Under the pieces are notes generated by a model. That model did not search any database. It was not told the origin of the DNA and saw only the letters and a list, made by a program, of their open reading frames with translations. 64,000 nt of DNA from Neurospora tetrasperma FGSC 2508 (lineage: Eukaryota; Ascomycota; Sordariomycetes; Sordariales; Sordariaceae), in the NCBI RefSeq assembly GCF_000213175.1, contig NW_009799104.1, forward strand, positions 606,344-670,343, given 5' to 3'. A program made the translations under genes and the position numbers. Numbering within the stretch: position 1 is the stretch's first letter; each line of letters begins with the position of its first letter. Positions 1-10,196 of this stretch are shown here, piece by piece.

Positions 1-444
1 CTACTACTACCTACTACTACGTTCACACGTCCCTCGCTCGTTTGTTTAAATTCTACATACATCCTGATCAGTCCCGGTCTGTCGGTCGGTCGGTCAGTTC
101 TTCACTTTATCCCATCTCCATCCCAATCCCATTCCATCCAACCTACCTACCAAAACTTACACACACAACTCAGCCATCCAACCAGCCAGCCAACCATGAA
201 TGGCACCTGATACGGAACTGCGATACCATCATCCATCTGCGACCTCAAAACAACGCTGACCAAACCCTTCAATGAAAAGAGAAAAGAAAAAAAAAAAGAG
301 AAAAGCAAGAAAGAAAAGGAAAAGGAAAAGGAAAAGGAAAAGGAAAAGGAAAAGGAAAAGAAAAGAAAGTGAGTAAAAGAGGGACTTCCCCAAGTATTGA
401 GCAGCAAAAAACAAAGCAAAAAAGCAAAAGAAATGGGAATTTGA
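1..444. repeat. Intergenic DNA with AAAAGG hexamer microsatellite
   Basis: No gene is seen. The left edge starts with CTA triplets. Positions about 311-361 are a tandem array of an AAAAGG hexamer on the plus strand. The stretch directly 3' of the tRNA-Thr (minus strand) holds its oligo-T terminators: T6 at 418-423 and T4 at 426-429. Short open frames here are simple translations of repeats (Phe/Ser runs) and are not credible genes. Confidence 0.7.
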
Positions 445-516
445 TGCCCACAGCCAGAATCGAACTGACGACCTCATCATTACTAGTGATGCGCTCTACC
501 ACTGAGCCATGCGGGC
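445..516 (-). tRNA. tRNA-Thr (anticodon AGT)
   Basis: A complete 72-nt cloverleaf reads on the minus strand. The acceptor stem GCCCGCA pairs with TGTGGGC, with discriminator A. The D stem is GCTC/GAGC, the anticodon stem CATCA/TGATG encloses loop CTAGTAA, and the T arm is GTCAG-TTCGATT-CTGGC. Loop positions 34-36 are AGT, which after A34-to-inosine editing decodes ACU, ACC and ACA threonine codons. The CCA end is not encoded, as expected in a eukaryote. There is no intron. Internal A and B boxes are present (GGCTCAGTGG and GTTCGATTC), and a pol III T6 terminator lies just downstream (418-423). The sequence is identical to the gene at 38687-38758. Confidence 0.95.
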
Positions 517-613
517 TTTGATTGGTTGTTGTTAGCAGTCATAAAAACAAAGTTTAAGTAGACAACTGCTGCTGTCATTGCACTGTGGAAGATTACAACG
601 AACAGAGTTTGGG

Positions 614-646
<33 letters not shown>

Positions 647-1320
647 AAAAAAAAAGGAAAAAAAAAACAAAGACTGCGATGCAATGCGACGAGTAAAGAG
701 TTTCGATGTTGTGAGGGTTTTGGTATGAGTGCCTGTGGATTTACCGTACGGTTGAAAATAACAATTTACTTAGCCTTGCAAGCGTTTCGGTATGTGGCTA
801 TGGATTTGTAGTGGGTATCAATAAATGAGAAGAGCGACAGAGGGGGGGGGGGGGGGGGGAGCATAAGGGAGCGACAGACAAAGAGAGATAGAGAAGCAAG
901 CCATATTCATTAACACCAATTTATGTTTCGTATCCATTCCTTATGTTTGTGTTGTGTTGTGTGTGGTCATTCAATTCATCATACAAGAGAAAGATTCAAA
1001 GTATCCGAAACCCCATCCATCCATAACCATCATGTCCCAAGCAATGTCCCAATCAAAACAGTTGAAGCCGTACCATACCAGACATACCATACCATACCAG
1101 TCTATAAAGAAAACCTCTGCTGAAGAGCCATCCATCCATCCATCCATTCAGAGTACAGACGTTGACGAAGCCGAAGATACCCTATCGATCGATAGACCGA
1201 TAGACCAACCGACTGCCATATATCCAGACATCACATATCCCACCTAACCTCTTCGCAATTCCACTACACTACTACAACCCCACCCCAGCGACATGCATGT
1301 ACTATCCCCTCCCAGACAAA
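517..1320. repeat. Intergenic DNA with poly-A and poly-G tracts
   Basis: No gene is seen. A run of 31 A lies at 614-644, and a run of 18 G at 842-859. Repeated CCAT tetramers occur around 1127-1145. The right part is probably the 3' flank of mcm10, which ends at 1321. Small open frames here have no recognisable domain. Confidence 0.6.
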
Positions 1321-4245
1321 TCATTTCAAAACAATCAAGTCATCATCATCATCCTCACTCAACACCACCTGCCTCCTATTCTTCTGCGCCGCACTCAACA
1401 AAAACCCCTTGTCACCGAGACTATCCCTGCCCGCCTCTCTGATCCCCTTATCCGTGACGAACCGCGTCTTTTTTCTGACAGGCGGTTGCGACCCTTGCGA
1501 GTGCCCGTCGGCAGCAGCAGCAGCTTGTGCCGCGGCGGCTGCTCTCACGGCTGCTAGACGTGCGGAGGCGGAGACGCCGAGGAGGCGAGAGGAGGATAAG
1601 GAGGAGGTGTGGTGGTGATGGGAAGCGGTGGGACCGTTGGTGGTGGTTGTAGTACCAGAAGAATTATTGGGGGCGGCGGAGAAGCGGACGGCGGGTGAGG
1701 GGCGGTTGGGGAGGTTGGTCTGGGTGTTGGAGGAGGAGTTTGTAAAGTTGAAGTCTCTGGCGGAGGTGGAGAGACGGTTGATGGCCGGAGTGAGGCCGGT
1801 CGAAGCGGTGGTGGACGAGGAGTTGGTGAGGGCGGGGGTGGAATCGCGCATGCTGGAGTTGCTGGGGCGGTGGGAAAGGTTGAGCCGCTCGCCTTCTTTC
1901 ATTCTCGAAAGCTTGTCGCGCAGGCTGGAGCCCCAGCCCAAGGAGGGGGCTTTCGTGTTGGTGGTGTAGTTGGAGGGGGTGATGGTTGCGCTGCTGGCAG
2001 AGTTGGATTTGCTGAAGCTGTTTTCGCTTGACTGGGCGGACTCGGGACGCTTGCGCTTTATTGGGCCGAGATCGATTTTGGGTTGTTCTTCGCCCTTTTT
2101 GCGGAGTAGACCGAGGGCTTGAAGGTCATATCGGGGTCTGCCGCCAAAGCCTAGCGGGTCATTTATGCTGTTGCTTTGGCTGTGGCCGGACAGTGACGAC
2201 ATGGGTGTCGAGGCTGTGGCTGACGAGAAGGAGGTAGAGCCTGACATGGGTACTGAATTGGTAGAAGAGAAACTTGCGCGAAGACCACCGGCGGCTCGAC
2301 TCATGTAATCTCTCCCAGCACCACCACCCACCTCGCCCAGTTTTCTTGCAATCTCAGCTTCCTTCTCCTTCCTCGCCAAGCTTCTCTTGATAGCCTCCTT
2401 CTTCTCAGCCTGATCAGCCATGCCACCGCCATCAATGAGCTCCGCGGCAGTACGGTTCATGAAGAAATGACTGCCGGTTGACCGGTCGTATTGACCCCTC
2501 AGTCGTATTTCCTCCTCTTTTCGCTTGGCCTCTTCACTCTTGGCGTACCTAGAGTTTTGCTTATATTTGTCTCCAAACCCGAAAGAGTTGTTCAATTCTA
2601 ACCTTCCCTGTCTCGACTTGGTGACTGCTTCGTTGGTATGAAACTCGCAATACTCTGTACGACGGAGGTTGACCCAACTCTTGCAAAGCATGCCATCCTT
2701 CTTGATGCTCTTGCAATAACCTAGGTCGCGCGCATTACCAATCTCCAAAATGGTATCCTCATCGCTGTTGATCACCAACGAGAACCGACCGGTATCTTGC
2801 TGACCTTGTTTTGGCGCCATGATGGTGGGGTTGAGGATGGCGAGAATGGTTCCCGGCGTGAGCTTCCAGAAGCGGTCGAATCCGGAGTTAAAGAGAAACA
2901 GTTCCACTTCATACTGAAGATCACAGAGGCTGATGACCATGTACTTGCCGCGTTCTTGCAAAGGCTTGCCATCACTACGATGGCTGCGCGGTTCAGACTT
3001 GGTTGCGACGATGGCGAAAACGACTACATCAGACTCGACATCAGGAAGGGACCAGTCAGGCGCCTTAACTTGCCGCAAAAGGTCCTTCAAACCGTAGGTC
3101 TTCTTGCCTGTAATAGCGCGAGTGACCACATTATGGGGAAGAATGCGCTTGGACAGGCGAAGACCTGAATAAGGTTCGAAGCCAGGTTCATTGTCCGAGT
3201 TGACTTGTGTTGAGCTTGGTTGTGTGAACGATGATGATGCGCTCATGGTTGGCCTTGATGAAGATCTTCCCGTCGCTGATAGGATATCGTCCCGAGAATA
3301 TTCCGGAGCCTTGTAGGGAACTTCGGGAACGTCCACCGCTTTTGTCTTGTACTCCTCCATCTCTTCCCTGCCAATACTGAAGGCATTACTCCTGATCTTC
3401 TGTATCCTCTGTGCCTTTTCCCTGCGCTCCTGCTCTTCGTTCCTGGCGGATGCTAGCCGCTCGTTGAAACTCAAGGGACGTCTTTCTTCTGCCTGCGAGA
3501 AAGAACTTGCCCGCCCGTCGAAGCTTACAGGACGACGGGAGCTGGAGCTGGGTTGATCTTCGCTAAAGGATGTCGTCATGGACCGTCGCAAGTAGCCTGA
3601 CTGTTGGGAGTTTAGATTCTGGGAGGGACGTTCGGTTTCGACCTTTCGTAATGTGGGCGCCCTTTTCAGTGACATGTCGGCCGCTTTTCGTCCCTTGTCG
3701 ATTCCCAACATGAGCCTCGTGGGGGACTGAGGTGGCTGAGGAGCAGATTCACTACGTCCCCTCCTGACCGGAGAAGCGGGGATCTGAACGGGATTTGACT
3801 GTTGTTCCATCCTATCTCTTGCCGCAGCTAACCTTGACTGAATGGGAAGTCCGGCCGGGGGTTGCATTGAGTTGTTGTTGTTATTGTTGGCCGAAGCGCT
3901 TTCTGGTCGGCCTCCATTCGATCGTGCATCCATGGACGAGTTAGCCCTTCTTTGCGCCTTTGCATTTTGTATCTTTTTCAACTTCATGCGCGCCTGGATT
4001 TCCTGCAGCTTCAGCTGTACCATCTCCTCGTCTTCGTCGTCGTCATCCTCCAGGTCGTCCACGTCAATCATAACGGCGTCCTCATTGTCGGTGTAGCGCG
4101 CCGCTAGGGCGGGGTTCGAACGGGACATTCTGAGTCTGGACGGCGACGGGGTGGGCGACGTTTGCATTTCACGAAAGCGCTGGCGGCCTCGCGGGGTGCT
4201 GATGAGAGCTTCGTGGGGAGACCGGGGTGGCCAATGTGTCGCCAT
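1321..4245 (-). CDS. mcm10: Mcm10 DNA replication factor
   Basis: Single-exon gene of 974 residues. Mcm10 binds DNA and the CMG helicase, and is needed for origin activation and for recruiting polymerase alpha. The N-terminus is a long disordered, Ser/Arg-rich region with an acidic patch at about residues 50-65. The OB-fold lies at about residues 385-505 (VVVFAIVATKSEP, YMVISLCDLQYEVELFLF). It is followed at about 508-540 by the family's CCCH zinc finger, GYCKSIKKDGMLCKSW then CEFH. The C-terminal third is low-complexity, with Ala and His tracts, and ends in an acidic DDDDD tail. The start ATG follows AAAAGGTC; no other in-frame ATG upstream looks better. It is longer than yeast Mcm10 (about 570 residues) because of the disordered extensions, which is normal for filamentous fungi. 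Confidence 0.95.
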   Translation of the reverse strand: MATHWPPRSPHEALISTPRGRQRFREMQTSPTPSPSRLRMSRSNPALAARYTDNEDAVMIDVDDLEDDDDEDEEMVQLKLQEIQARMKLKKIQNAKAQRRANSSMDARSNGGRPESASANNNNNNSMQPPAGLPIQSRLAAARDRMEQQSNPVQIPASPVRRGRSESAPQPPQSPTRLMLGIDKGRKAADMSLKRAPTLRKVETERPSQNLNSQQSGYLRRSMTTSFSEDQPSSSSRRPVSFDGRASSFSQAEERRPLSFNERLASARNEEQERREKAQRIQKIRSNAFSIGREEMEEYKTKAVDVPEVPYKAPEYSRDDILSATGRSSSRPTMSASSSFTQPSSTQVNSDNEPGFEPYSGLRLSKRILPHNVVTRAITGKKTYGLKDLLRQVKAPDWSLPDVESDVVVFAIVATKSEPRSHRSDGKPLQERGKYMVISLCDLQYEVELFLFNSGFDRFWKLTPGTILAILNPTIMAPKQGQQDTGRFSLVINSDEDTILEIGNARDLGYCKSIKKDGMLCKSWVNLRRTEYCEFHTNEAVTKSRQGRLELNNSFGFGDKYKQNSRYAKSEEAKRKEEEIRLRGQYDRSTGSHFFMNRTAAELIDGGGMADQAEKKEAIKRSLARKEKEAEIARKLGEVGGGAGRDYMSRAAGGLRASFSSTNSVPMSGSTSFSSATASTPMSSLSGHSQSNSINDPLGFGGRPRYDLQALGLLRKKGEEQPKIDLGPIKRKRPESAQSSENSFSKSNSASSATITPSNYTTNTKAPSLGWGSSLRDKLSRMKEGERLNLSHRPSNSSMRDSTPALTNSSSTTASTGLTPAINRLSTSARDFNFTNSSSNTQTNLPNRPSPAVRFSAAPNNSSGTTTTTNGPTASHHHHTSSLSSSRLLGVSASARLAAVRAAAAAQAAAAADGHSQGSQPPVRKKTRFVTDKGIREAGRDSLGDKGFLLSAAQKNRRQVVLSEDDDDDLIVLK

Positions 4246-5905
4246 GACCTTTTGTCGCGTTCCAACACTAGCAACCCGAACCCAGAAAGCTGTTTCCGGG
4301 AATGTGATTTGAAGTATGTATCGCCGAGGTGACGGGGATCGTCTCTGCCCAAGGTTATCGAGTAGCCCAATGCGACTCGACTGGACTGGTGGCCCAGGGC
4401 AGAAGCGGAACCCAGGGAGACGGGCACGGGATGGAGAGCGGAGATCGGATTTGGATTATTGACCGGGCGGCGGCGGGGTGGTGTGTGTGTGGGTGTGTGT
4501 GTTGGTGGTTCAATTCAGGATCGATGTTGCAGGTTCCAGGTTTGCATGCAAGGATGGGACGGGACCAAACCGAAGGGCAGGCTATGGCTGTTTGGGCGGC
4601 CAATTAGTGTGCGGCAAGGACGACATTCACGGACATTGGTCGCCAAAGGGAAGGACCGCAGGCTGGATGGTGTTATGCAGGGAGGCGCCCGAGGGTGAGA
4701 TGGATGGTGCGGTCGGTGGACGTGGCCGGTGGAAGCGGAAGAAGAGATGAACGAGAGAAGAGTTCGGAAATGATCGTAGTGTGGTTCGTAAAAAAAAGTG
4801 TGTTTAGATTTGTTTGTTTGTCGGCCCAGTGGAACTACTAGGTTGGTTGAGGAACTCGAGGCAAATCTAAAGTCATCGATGGTGTAATAACCACACAGTC
4901 AGTCAGTCGTGGCGGCCAAGAATAGGTCCAATCCCAAGATAGATGAAGAAGTGCAAACATTGAGCAGCTACAAGTAGTGTAGACGTTACTCTATCTGATC
5001 GACAACCGAGGTGCCCGCAATCCACAAGGCTCCATTCAGGCCTTGGGGATTTTTTAAGTCTTTCACAATCTTCCAGGCTTTTGGGTACACTTACAGATTA
5101 TGGACTGTCAAGTCAGGATGCGTTGTAGTATGGAAGATGGAAAGAAAAGATGAAAATATTTTTTTTCTCCAATGAGTGACCAACTGAAGAAAGTGGATGT
5201 CTCACGAGGAGCCACAAATTGACTGACAACTAACGAAAGAAAAAAGATCGAGATCGTGAAATGGTATCAAGGCTGGTTGGTCCGTGACAAGTGCAAGGCA
5301 AGCAAGTAAGTGCAATGGAAGACTGGATGGATCTGGATCGAAAGGCCCAAATTGGAATGGTGATGTTTGGGTGCAGATGCTTGTTTCTGTTTTGGTGACA
5401 AGAGTAGGGAGAGTGACAGTGGCATTGACAAGCCATCAACAGCGGGCGTGAGTGGGTGGACGGGACAACGACAGCGGGGAATTCAAGTATCGAGAAGTCG
5501 TCGTCTGGGCTGAAGAGTGAAGGGACCAGTGAGAAACTCCGAAAAGGGCACACTTGTGCTGAAAAGTGGAGTATCATCTCCAAGACAACGCGATCTCGCA
5601 AAGCGCAAACGACAAAGTGAAAAGTTGGGGAAGGCGTGTAAGTGGGTCGTTTAAAGAAGGTGGGGCGCGCTATGCTATGGGAAATCGCGGTCAGTCGCGT
5701 CGGTTGGTCTCCAGCGAATCTCGCGATTGATGGTCAGGGGTCCTGCCGCTCACTGTGGAGAGCTGGGTCAGCCATTGGACTCCGGACTTTGGAGGACCCT
5801 GGCGATATCCCATCAAAACAAGAACAACCAAAGACACGTGCAAAACATTTTAATCTCGGAAAGAAGAGAGTGCGAAGAACTTGGAAATTCGATTCAGAAA
5901 TAGCC
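4246..5905. other. Divergent intergenic region mcm10 / RNase H2B
   Basis: This 1.66-kb region holds the two divergent promoters and no convincing gene. ACGCGA-type hexamers (MBF-like core ACGCG) occur on the minus strand at 4255-4260, just before the mcm10 start, and near 5586 and 5694 upstream of RNase H2B. They are too short to be called sites alone. In-frame codons extend the RNase H2B frame upstream to an ATG at 5672. Confidence 0.5.
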
Positions 5906-7216
5906 ATGCCACGAACAACTCGATCCAAGGCCAGCACCGCAGACTTCCAGGATGCGAAATCCGCCTCTTCCTCCTCCAAGACCAAGTCCAAGAGCACCAC
6001 CTCCAGCAACAGCTCAATCTACACCCTCGCGCCTGAAGTCGAATCTCCTCCCAGCATCTTCATCCTCCCCAAGTCCGCCACCCCCCAATCCCGCATCGTC
6101 ACCCTCCAGAACCCGCGCTATGCCAAACCTACGCGCTACCTCGTCTGCCCCGACTCGGGCACCTTCTACGAGTTTACCAAGATCGCCGCCCCCCAACAGA
6201 AATCCCCACGCAGCTGGCTAATTGACAGCGCCAAACTCTTAGATGGCACCACGGCCATCACCCCCGCGCAAACCACAAAGGACTCGGAGCTCTACGTAGC
6301 CACGCAAATCGACCCCCTCTTCCTCGTCTTGCCCGCCCTTGCAGCAGCAGACAAGAAGCAGCAGCGCATGTTCCTCTCGAGCGACGACCACTTTGACGCC
6401 GTATCGGAACAGGACAGTGACGGAAACAGGCAGAACCACCTGTTGGAAGTGCTTAAATGGCCTCAAGCGCGGAACCTGCTGGAGAAGCGCATGGCGGCTG
6501 TTTGTGACACCGTAGAGGCAGGCGATGAAACCATGTTCCGGTTGAACGAGAGTAAACTCGTCGGGGAGCTATTATCGAAAGCCAAGCGCATGAGTGAAGG
6601 TGGTCTGCCGAAGAGTATGGAAGAGAAGTTTGTTGCGAAAGCATTGGAAGCGCCGATTGTGGGGATTCGGACGACGGTGCTTTCGAGGTCGGATACTACT
6701 GTGTCCACTGAGTCGCAAGAAGAGACGACGACCACCTCCCTCTCCGAAGCCACCACCGCCGTTGCTACCCCCACTTCCGCAGCCGGAGCCGGAGCCGGAG
6801 CCGGAGCAGAAGTAATCCCCTCCCTCATCCCCACGCCCGAGATCCTCAGTCTCCAACGTCTCCGCGTATCCCTCAACTTCCTCACCTCCTCTTACCTCCC
6901 CCCATCCCTCTCGTCGCACCTGAAATCTTCTCTGTCCAGTCCCTCCTCAGTGGACTTTACCCCCTTAGATGCCTACCTCGCGCAATTAGCCAAGCTCCGC
7001 CAAGAAGCGGTGGCGTCGCGGTCGCATAGCGATTTCTCGCGGAAACGCATAGCGGGAGACGAGGAAGAGGCGTTTGAGCGGGCCGAGAAGAGACGCAAAA
7101 AGGAAGAGGAAGAAAAGGCGAAAAAGGCGGGTGTGAGTAGGGGAGTCAAGGAGCTGGCCAAGGTGAATACGAGGGGGATGATGAAGTTGACGAGTTTTTT
7201 CCAGAAGAAGACGTAA
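5906..7216 (+). CDS. rnh202: Ribonuclease H2 subunit B
   Basis: Single exon, 436 residues from the ATG at 5906. RNase H2 nicks 5' of ribonucleotides embedded in DNA and starts ribonucleotide excision repair. Subunit B is a non-catalytic scaffold that pairs with subunit C in a triple-barrel fold. The family pattern is visible: FILPKSATPQSRIVTLQNPR and RYLVCPDSGTFYEFTKI in the barrel, then SWLIDSA and YVATQIDPLFLVLPAL. A helical segment follows (LRVSLNFLTSSYLPPSL), then a charged coiled-coil linker (AEKRRKKEEEEKAKKAG). The last residues, MMKLTSFFQKKT, resemble a PCNA-interacting peptide. The start at MPRTTRSK is chosen because residues from the in-frame ATG at 5672 to 5905 look like leader sequence, but a 78-residue longer form cannot be excluded. 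The gene converges on duo1, with 287 nt between stop codons. Confidence 0.93.
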   Translation: MPRTTRSKASTADFQDAKSASSSSKTKSKSTTSSNSSIYTLAPEVESPPSIFILPKSATPQSRIVTLQNPRYAKPTRYLVCPDSGTFYEFTKIAAPQQKSPRSWLIDSAKLLDGTTAITPAQTTKDSELYVATQIDPLFLVLPALAAADKKQQRMFLSSDDHFDAVSEQDSDGNRQNHLLEVLKWPQARNLLEKRMAAVCDTVEAGDETMFRLNESKLVGELLSKAKRMSEGGLPKSMEEKFVAKALEAPIVGIRTTVLSRSDTTVSTESQEETTTTSLSEATTAVATPTSAAGAGAGAGAEVIPSLIPTPEILSLQRLRVSLNFLTSSYLPPSLSSHLKSSLSSPSSVDFTPLDAYLAQLAKLRQEAVASRSHSDFSRKRIAGDEEEAFERAEKRRKKEEEEKAKKAGVSRGVKELAKVNTRGMMKLTSFFQKKT

Positions 7217-7503
7217 AAATTGAAGAGAGATTGGGATGAAAAAGGGTTTTATTTAAATGGGGAAAAGGGGAAAAGGAATGGTATAATGTGGGAGGTTATA
7301 AAATGGCGTTTTTTAGGGGTTTCAATTAGAAGGTCTGGTTTGGTTTGGGTATATGTACATTGGTATCGGGTATATGGGGGTTTCTAAAATGACATGGCTT
7401 TCTCCTTTGCGGAGTTTACAGCATTCTAACATATCTTTCTTCTCGTCATCGTCATGGTTGTGGTCATGATCATAAGCATGACCAGCACACTTTCATCCCT
7501 TCC

Positions 7504-8649
7504 TCAACGCGCACTTCCACCTCTTGTTGTACCACCTCTCGCCCCTCTTGTCGTCGTTATACTTCCACCCCTCGCGCCCCTAGTCGTCGTCGTTGTCCCT
7601 CCTCTCCCTCCTCTCACACTCGGTATCCCCGACGTCCCTGTCGCCCCAGCTGGTCGATAAGCCAGTCCACTCCTAGTAGTCATGCCCACTCTTCCAGCCG
7701 CCGTACCTGCCGTCCCCGTTCCCGTCCTCCCAGTCCCAACCAAGCTTCCCACCCCCGACCCAGACCTGCCTCCTCTCGTCCCCGTCGCACTGCTTCTCGT
7801 AACTCCAATCCCATACCTCGAGCTCGCCACTCCAACGGATCTGCTCCTCGGCCTTCCCCTCGTTGATCCCAGTCCACTCGACGCAGCAGCCAACCGTCTC
7901 CGTTCCGCCTCTTCTTCTGCTTTGCGGCGCGCCTCTTCTCGCTTGCGCTCCGCCTCGGCGGCTTTCCGTTCGGCTTCGCGCTGGCGCTCAAGGGCTTCGG
8001 CTTCGATTTCGACCAGGTCGGCAGTGGCGCCCTTCCATGAGGGGTTGAGCAGGAGGCGCTGGTTGTGCTCGGTTTGGGAAAGGATGCGGGTCCAGGTGGT
8101 GAGGAGGTGGGAGGCCGAGTGGATGGTGCGGTTAACCGTCTTGTTGAAGACATGATTTGTTAGTGATTGGCGAGATGGAAGAGAAAGAGCTGTAGTTAAG
8201 GTTGGGAATGGGTGATCGACTCGAGAACCTGTAAACCTGTAAACCTGGGAGGGTAAACAGACGGAAGGGGGCAACGGAAGAAAGAAAGAAAGAAACAAAC
8301 ATACACCCATATTCCCCTTTGCGCGCTCCAGTGTACCAATGACGCCTTCGATTACTTGGTTGATCTTGCGCACTCCTTCTAGCTCGCGCTGTAGAGCGGC
8401 TTCGCGACTCTCGATGGTGGTGTTGTCGATGCCGAAAGAGCGACTGCTGTTGCTCTGATTGGTGCTGGAATCCTTGGATGCTGAGGTGGCGGCGGCGGCT
8501 GCTGCGCTCGAAGCGACGGGGGTTTTCTGTTGTTGCTGTTGTTGCTGCGCTTGCGACGGGGGATGGGCGCGAGAGGTGGGAGGGTGAGTGGGCGATGCGA
8601 AGAGGGAGGAACCCTCCTCGTCGGAGATTTCCATTCGATCGTCTGACAT
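7504..8649 (-). CDS. duo1: DASH complex subunit Duo1
   Basis: Two exons, 8649-8305 and 8139-7504 (326 residues). Duo1 is one of ten subunits of the DASH/Dam1 ring that couples kinetochores to microtubules in fungi. The conserved core is clear: SREAALQRELEGVRKINQVI, EGVIGTLERAKGNM, then across the splice TVNRTIHSASHLLTTWTRIL and SQTEHNQRLLLNPSWKGAT. A coiled-coil EAERKAAEAERKREEARRK follows, then a basic tail rich in Arg-Gly-Thr repeats (RGGRGGTTTTTRGARGG). The intron 8304-8140 has GTATGT, a CTAAC branch site about 20 nt before AAG, and phase 0. It is 165 nt, divisible by three, and free of stops. The start MSDDRMEIS at 8649 is preferred over an in-frame codon at 8838. The N-terminus has Gln and Ala tracts. 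Confidence 0.92.
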   Translation of the reverse strand: MSDDRMEISDEEGSSLFASPTHPPTSRAHPPSQAQQQQQQQKTPVASSAAAAAATSASKDSSTNQSNSSRSFGIDNTTIESREAALQRELEGVRKINQVIEGVIGTLERAKGNMGVCLFLSFFLPLPPSVCLPSQVYRFTGSRVDHPFPTLTTALSLPSRQSLTNHVFNKTVNRTIHSASHLLTTWTRILSQTEHNQRLLLNPSWKGATADLVEIEAEALERQREAERKAAEAERKREEARRKAEEEAERRRLAAASSGLGSTRGRPRSRSVGVASSRYGIGVTRSSATGTRGGRSGSGVGSLVGTGRTGTGTAGTAAGRVGMTTRSGLAYRPAGATGTSGIPSVRGGRGGTTTTTRGARGGSITTTRGARGGTTRGGSAR

Positions 8650-8974
8650 TTTATTTGGCGGTGCTTCGTTGTCGTTGTCGTTGTCGTCGTCGTCGTCTTG
8701 GACAAGGTGGTTGACGATCTGGGGTAGTTCTAGAGCTGCCGTTGTTGACTTTGACTGAAGTGCCGGTGCACGGATGCGGATGCACGCAATGAAGGCCCTG
8801 GGAATGACGTTGATCAAATTACACCCTGTGCCTAGCAAGGCCAGGCGTCAAATCGGCCCTGCAACCACGGGATTGGACAGGGACAGCAAAGTGGACATTT
8901 TTGCAAGGGACAGTGGACACTTTTCGGCAAGGGCAAAGTGGGCAAACAGACCTCCAAGGGCAAGGGAGCCAAAG

Positions 8975-9011
8975 ACGCGACTCAGAATGAATGAACAAAG
9001 ACTTTACGCGT
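8975..9011. promoter_or_regulatory. Paired MCB-like ACGCG elements upstream of duo1
   Basis: ACGCGA at 8975-8980 and ACGCGT at 9006-9011 lie 326-362 nt upstream of the duo1 start codon. ACGCGT is the MluI cell-cycle box bound by the fungal MBF (Mbp1-Swi6 type) factor at G1/S genes. That this pair works as such here is an inference from sequence and from the gene's role; hexamers of this kind also occur by chance. Confidence 0.3.
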
Positions 9012-9243
9012 CTTAGCGCGCTGTGGGCTCTGTCAATCAAGACTGCAATCAAGATCCGACCAATGGAAAATCCGGATTGCCATCAACTGCCCAGTCTGCC
9101 CCTGGTTGCCAACGACGACGGACGGAAACGTGGGAGCAGAACAGAACAGGACAGACTGAGTCCACAGCCCAGGGTGTGTGACGGCAACTAAATGGTCCGT
9201 GCACCGGGATGTGGACCGTGTGTGGGTGAGTGATTCTGGCATG

Positions 9244-10196
9244 CTCTCAGATCAATCAGGCGCAGACCGCCCCCAGCCCCTTCTTTGGTTTGCACTCCTG
9301 GCGTTCTTTCCCCCAAACAACATCCGCAATCATCGGCCTGCCTTGCGCTCACTCCAGTCAGCTCCTAACCCCAGACAAGACAAGACAAGACAAGACAAGA
9401 CAAGACAAGACGTGACCACCCACTTTTTCACACATCCATCCCATCATTGTCGCCTCTTCATCACTCAGCTGAGCCTCTTTTTTTATTTTTTTTTATTTGC
9501 TGCATCCACAAAGAGCCACAAAGCACCTATACCATACTGCCTCAACTACACACTTCTATACTCTCTATCGTATTGTTCAATTACCTACTACTACTAGTTC
9601 TACTAGCTTCGAGTTGTTGCTGCTGCGCGATTTGTGTGGAGGAGGAAAAAGAAACCGGGCGCCAAGTTCCGTTGTTGTTTTTGTTGTTGTCTTAAGTTGG
9701 TCTTTGCACGTTCCAGGTTTCACGGTTTGTTGGACTTGGGAATTCAAATTCAAAGGATCTCCGCATTTGCCGGCCACCACCACCACCACCACCACCACCA
9801 CCACCATCAATCACCACATCGACAACGACACCCGACCCCGACGACTATCTAGACAACAACATCAAGCACAACTCTTAAAAGTGTGCACCTGAATTCGCAA
9901 CACATTCATAGCGCATCAACTTGCGTGCGTCGGCCTTGCATCGACAACACCGGGCCGCTGAAGCGCGCACATTGCACTGCATTCGCCAATTGACGCGCCT
10001 TCCCATTGTCGTCGCCAATTCTAGCATCAATTGCGCGGGCGGGTCTTTTCATCCCATCCCACTCCTTCCTTCATCGCATCCTTTCAGGCCCTTTGTCGCC
10101 TGGGTAGCGGTCATCTCATTGGTCGCACACTTTTGTTGTTGTTTGGAGAACAGTTTGTCCGATATACTGTCAGCCTTGTTTGTGTACGGTAAAAAA
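9244..10196 (+). promoter_or_regulatory. Long ATG-free 5' leader / promoter region
   Basis: This 953-nt stretch upstream of the ATG at 10197 contains no ATG in any plus-strand frame; the last ATG before it is at 9241. It includes a GACAA pentamer array (about 9374-9411), poly-T/pyrimidine segments at 9470-9500, TACTACTAC and GTTGTTG runs, and a CAC triplet array at 9776-9806. The absence of upstream start codons suggests that most of it is transcribed as an uninterrupted leader of the downstream gene. The transcription start site is not visible from sequence. Confidence 0.5.

Noticed and set aside
5672-5905. Longer N-terminus for RNase H2B
   Set aside because: The extra 78 codons have no family similarity and the ATG at 5906 starts the conserved protein; kept only as an alternative.
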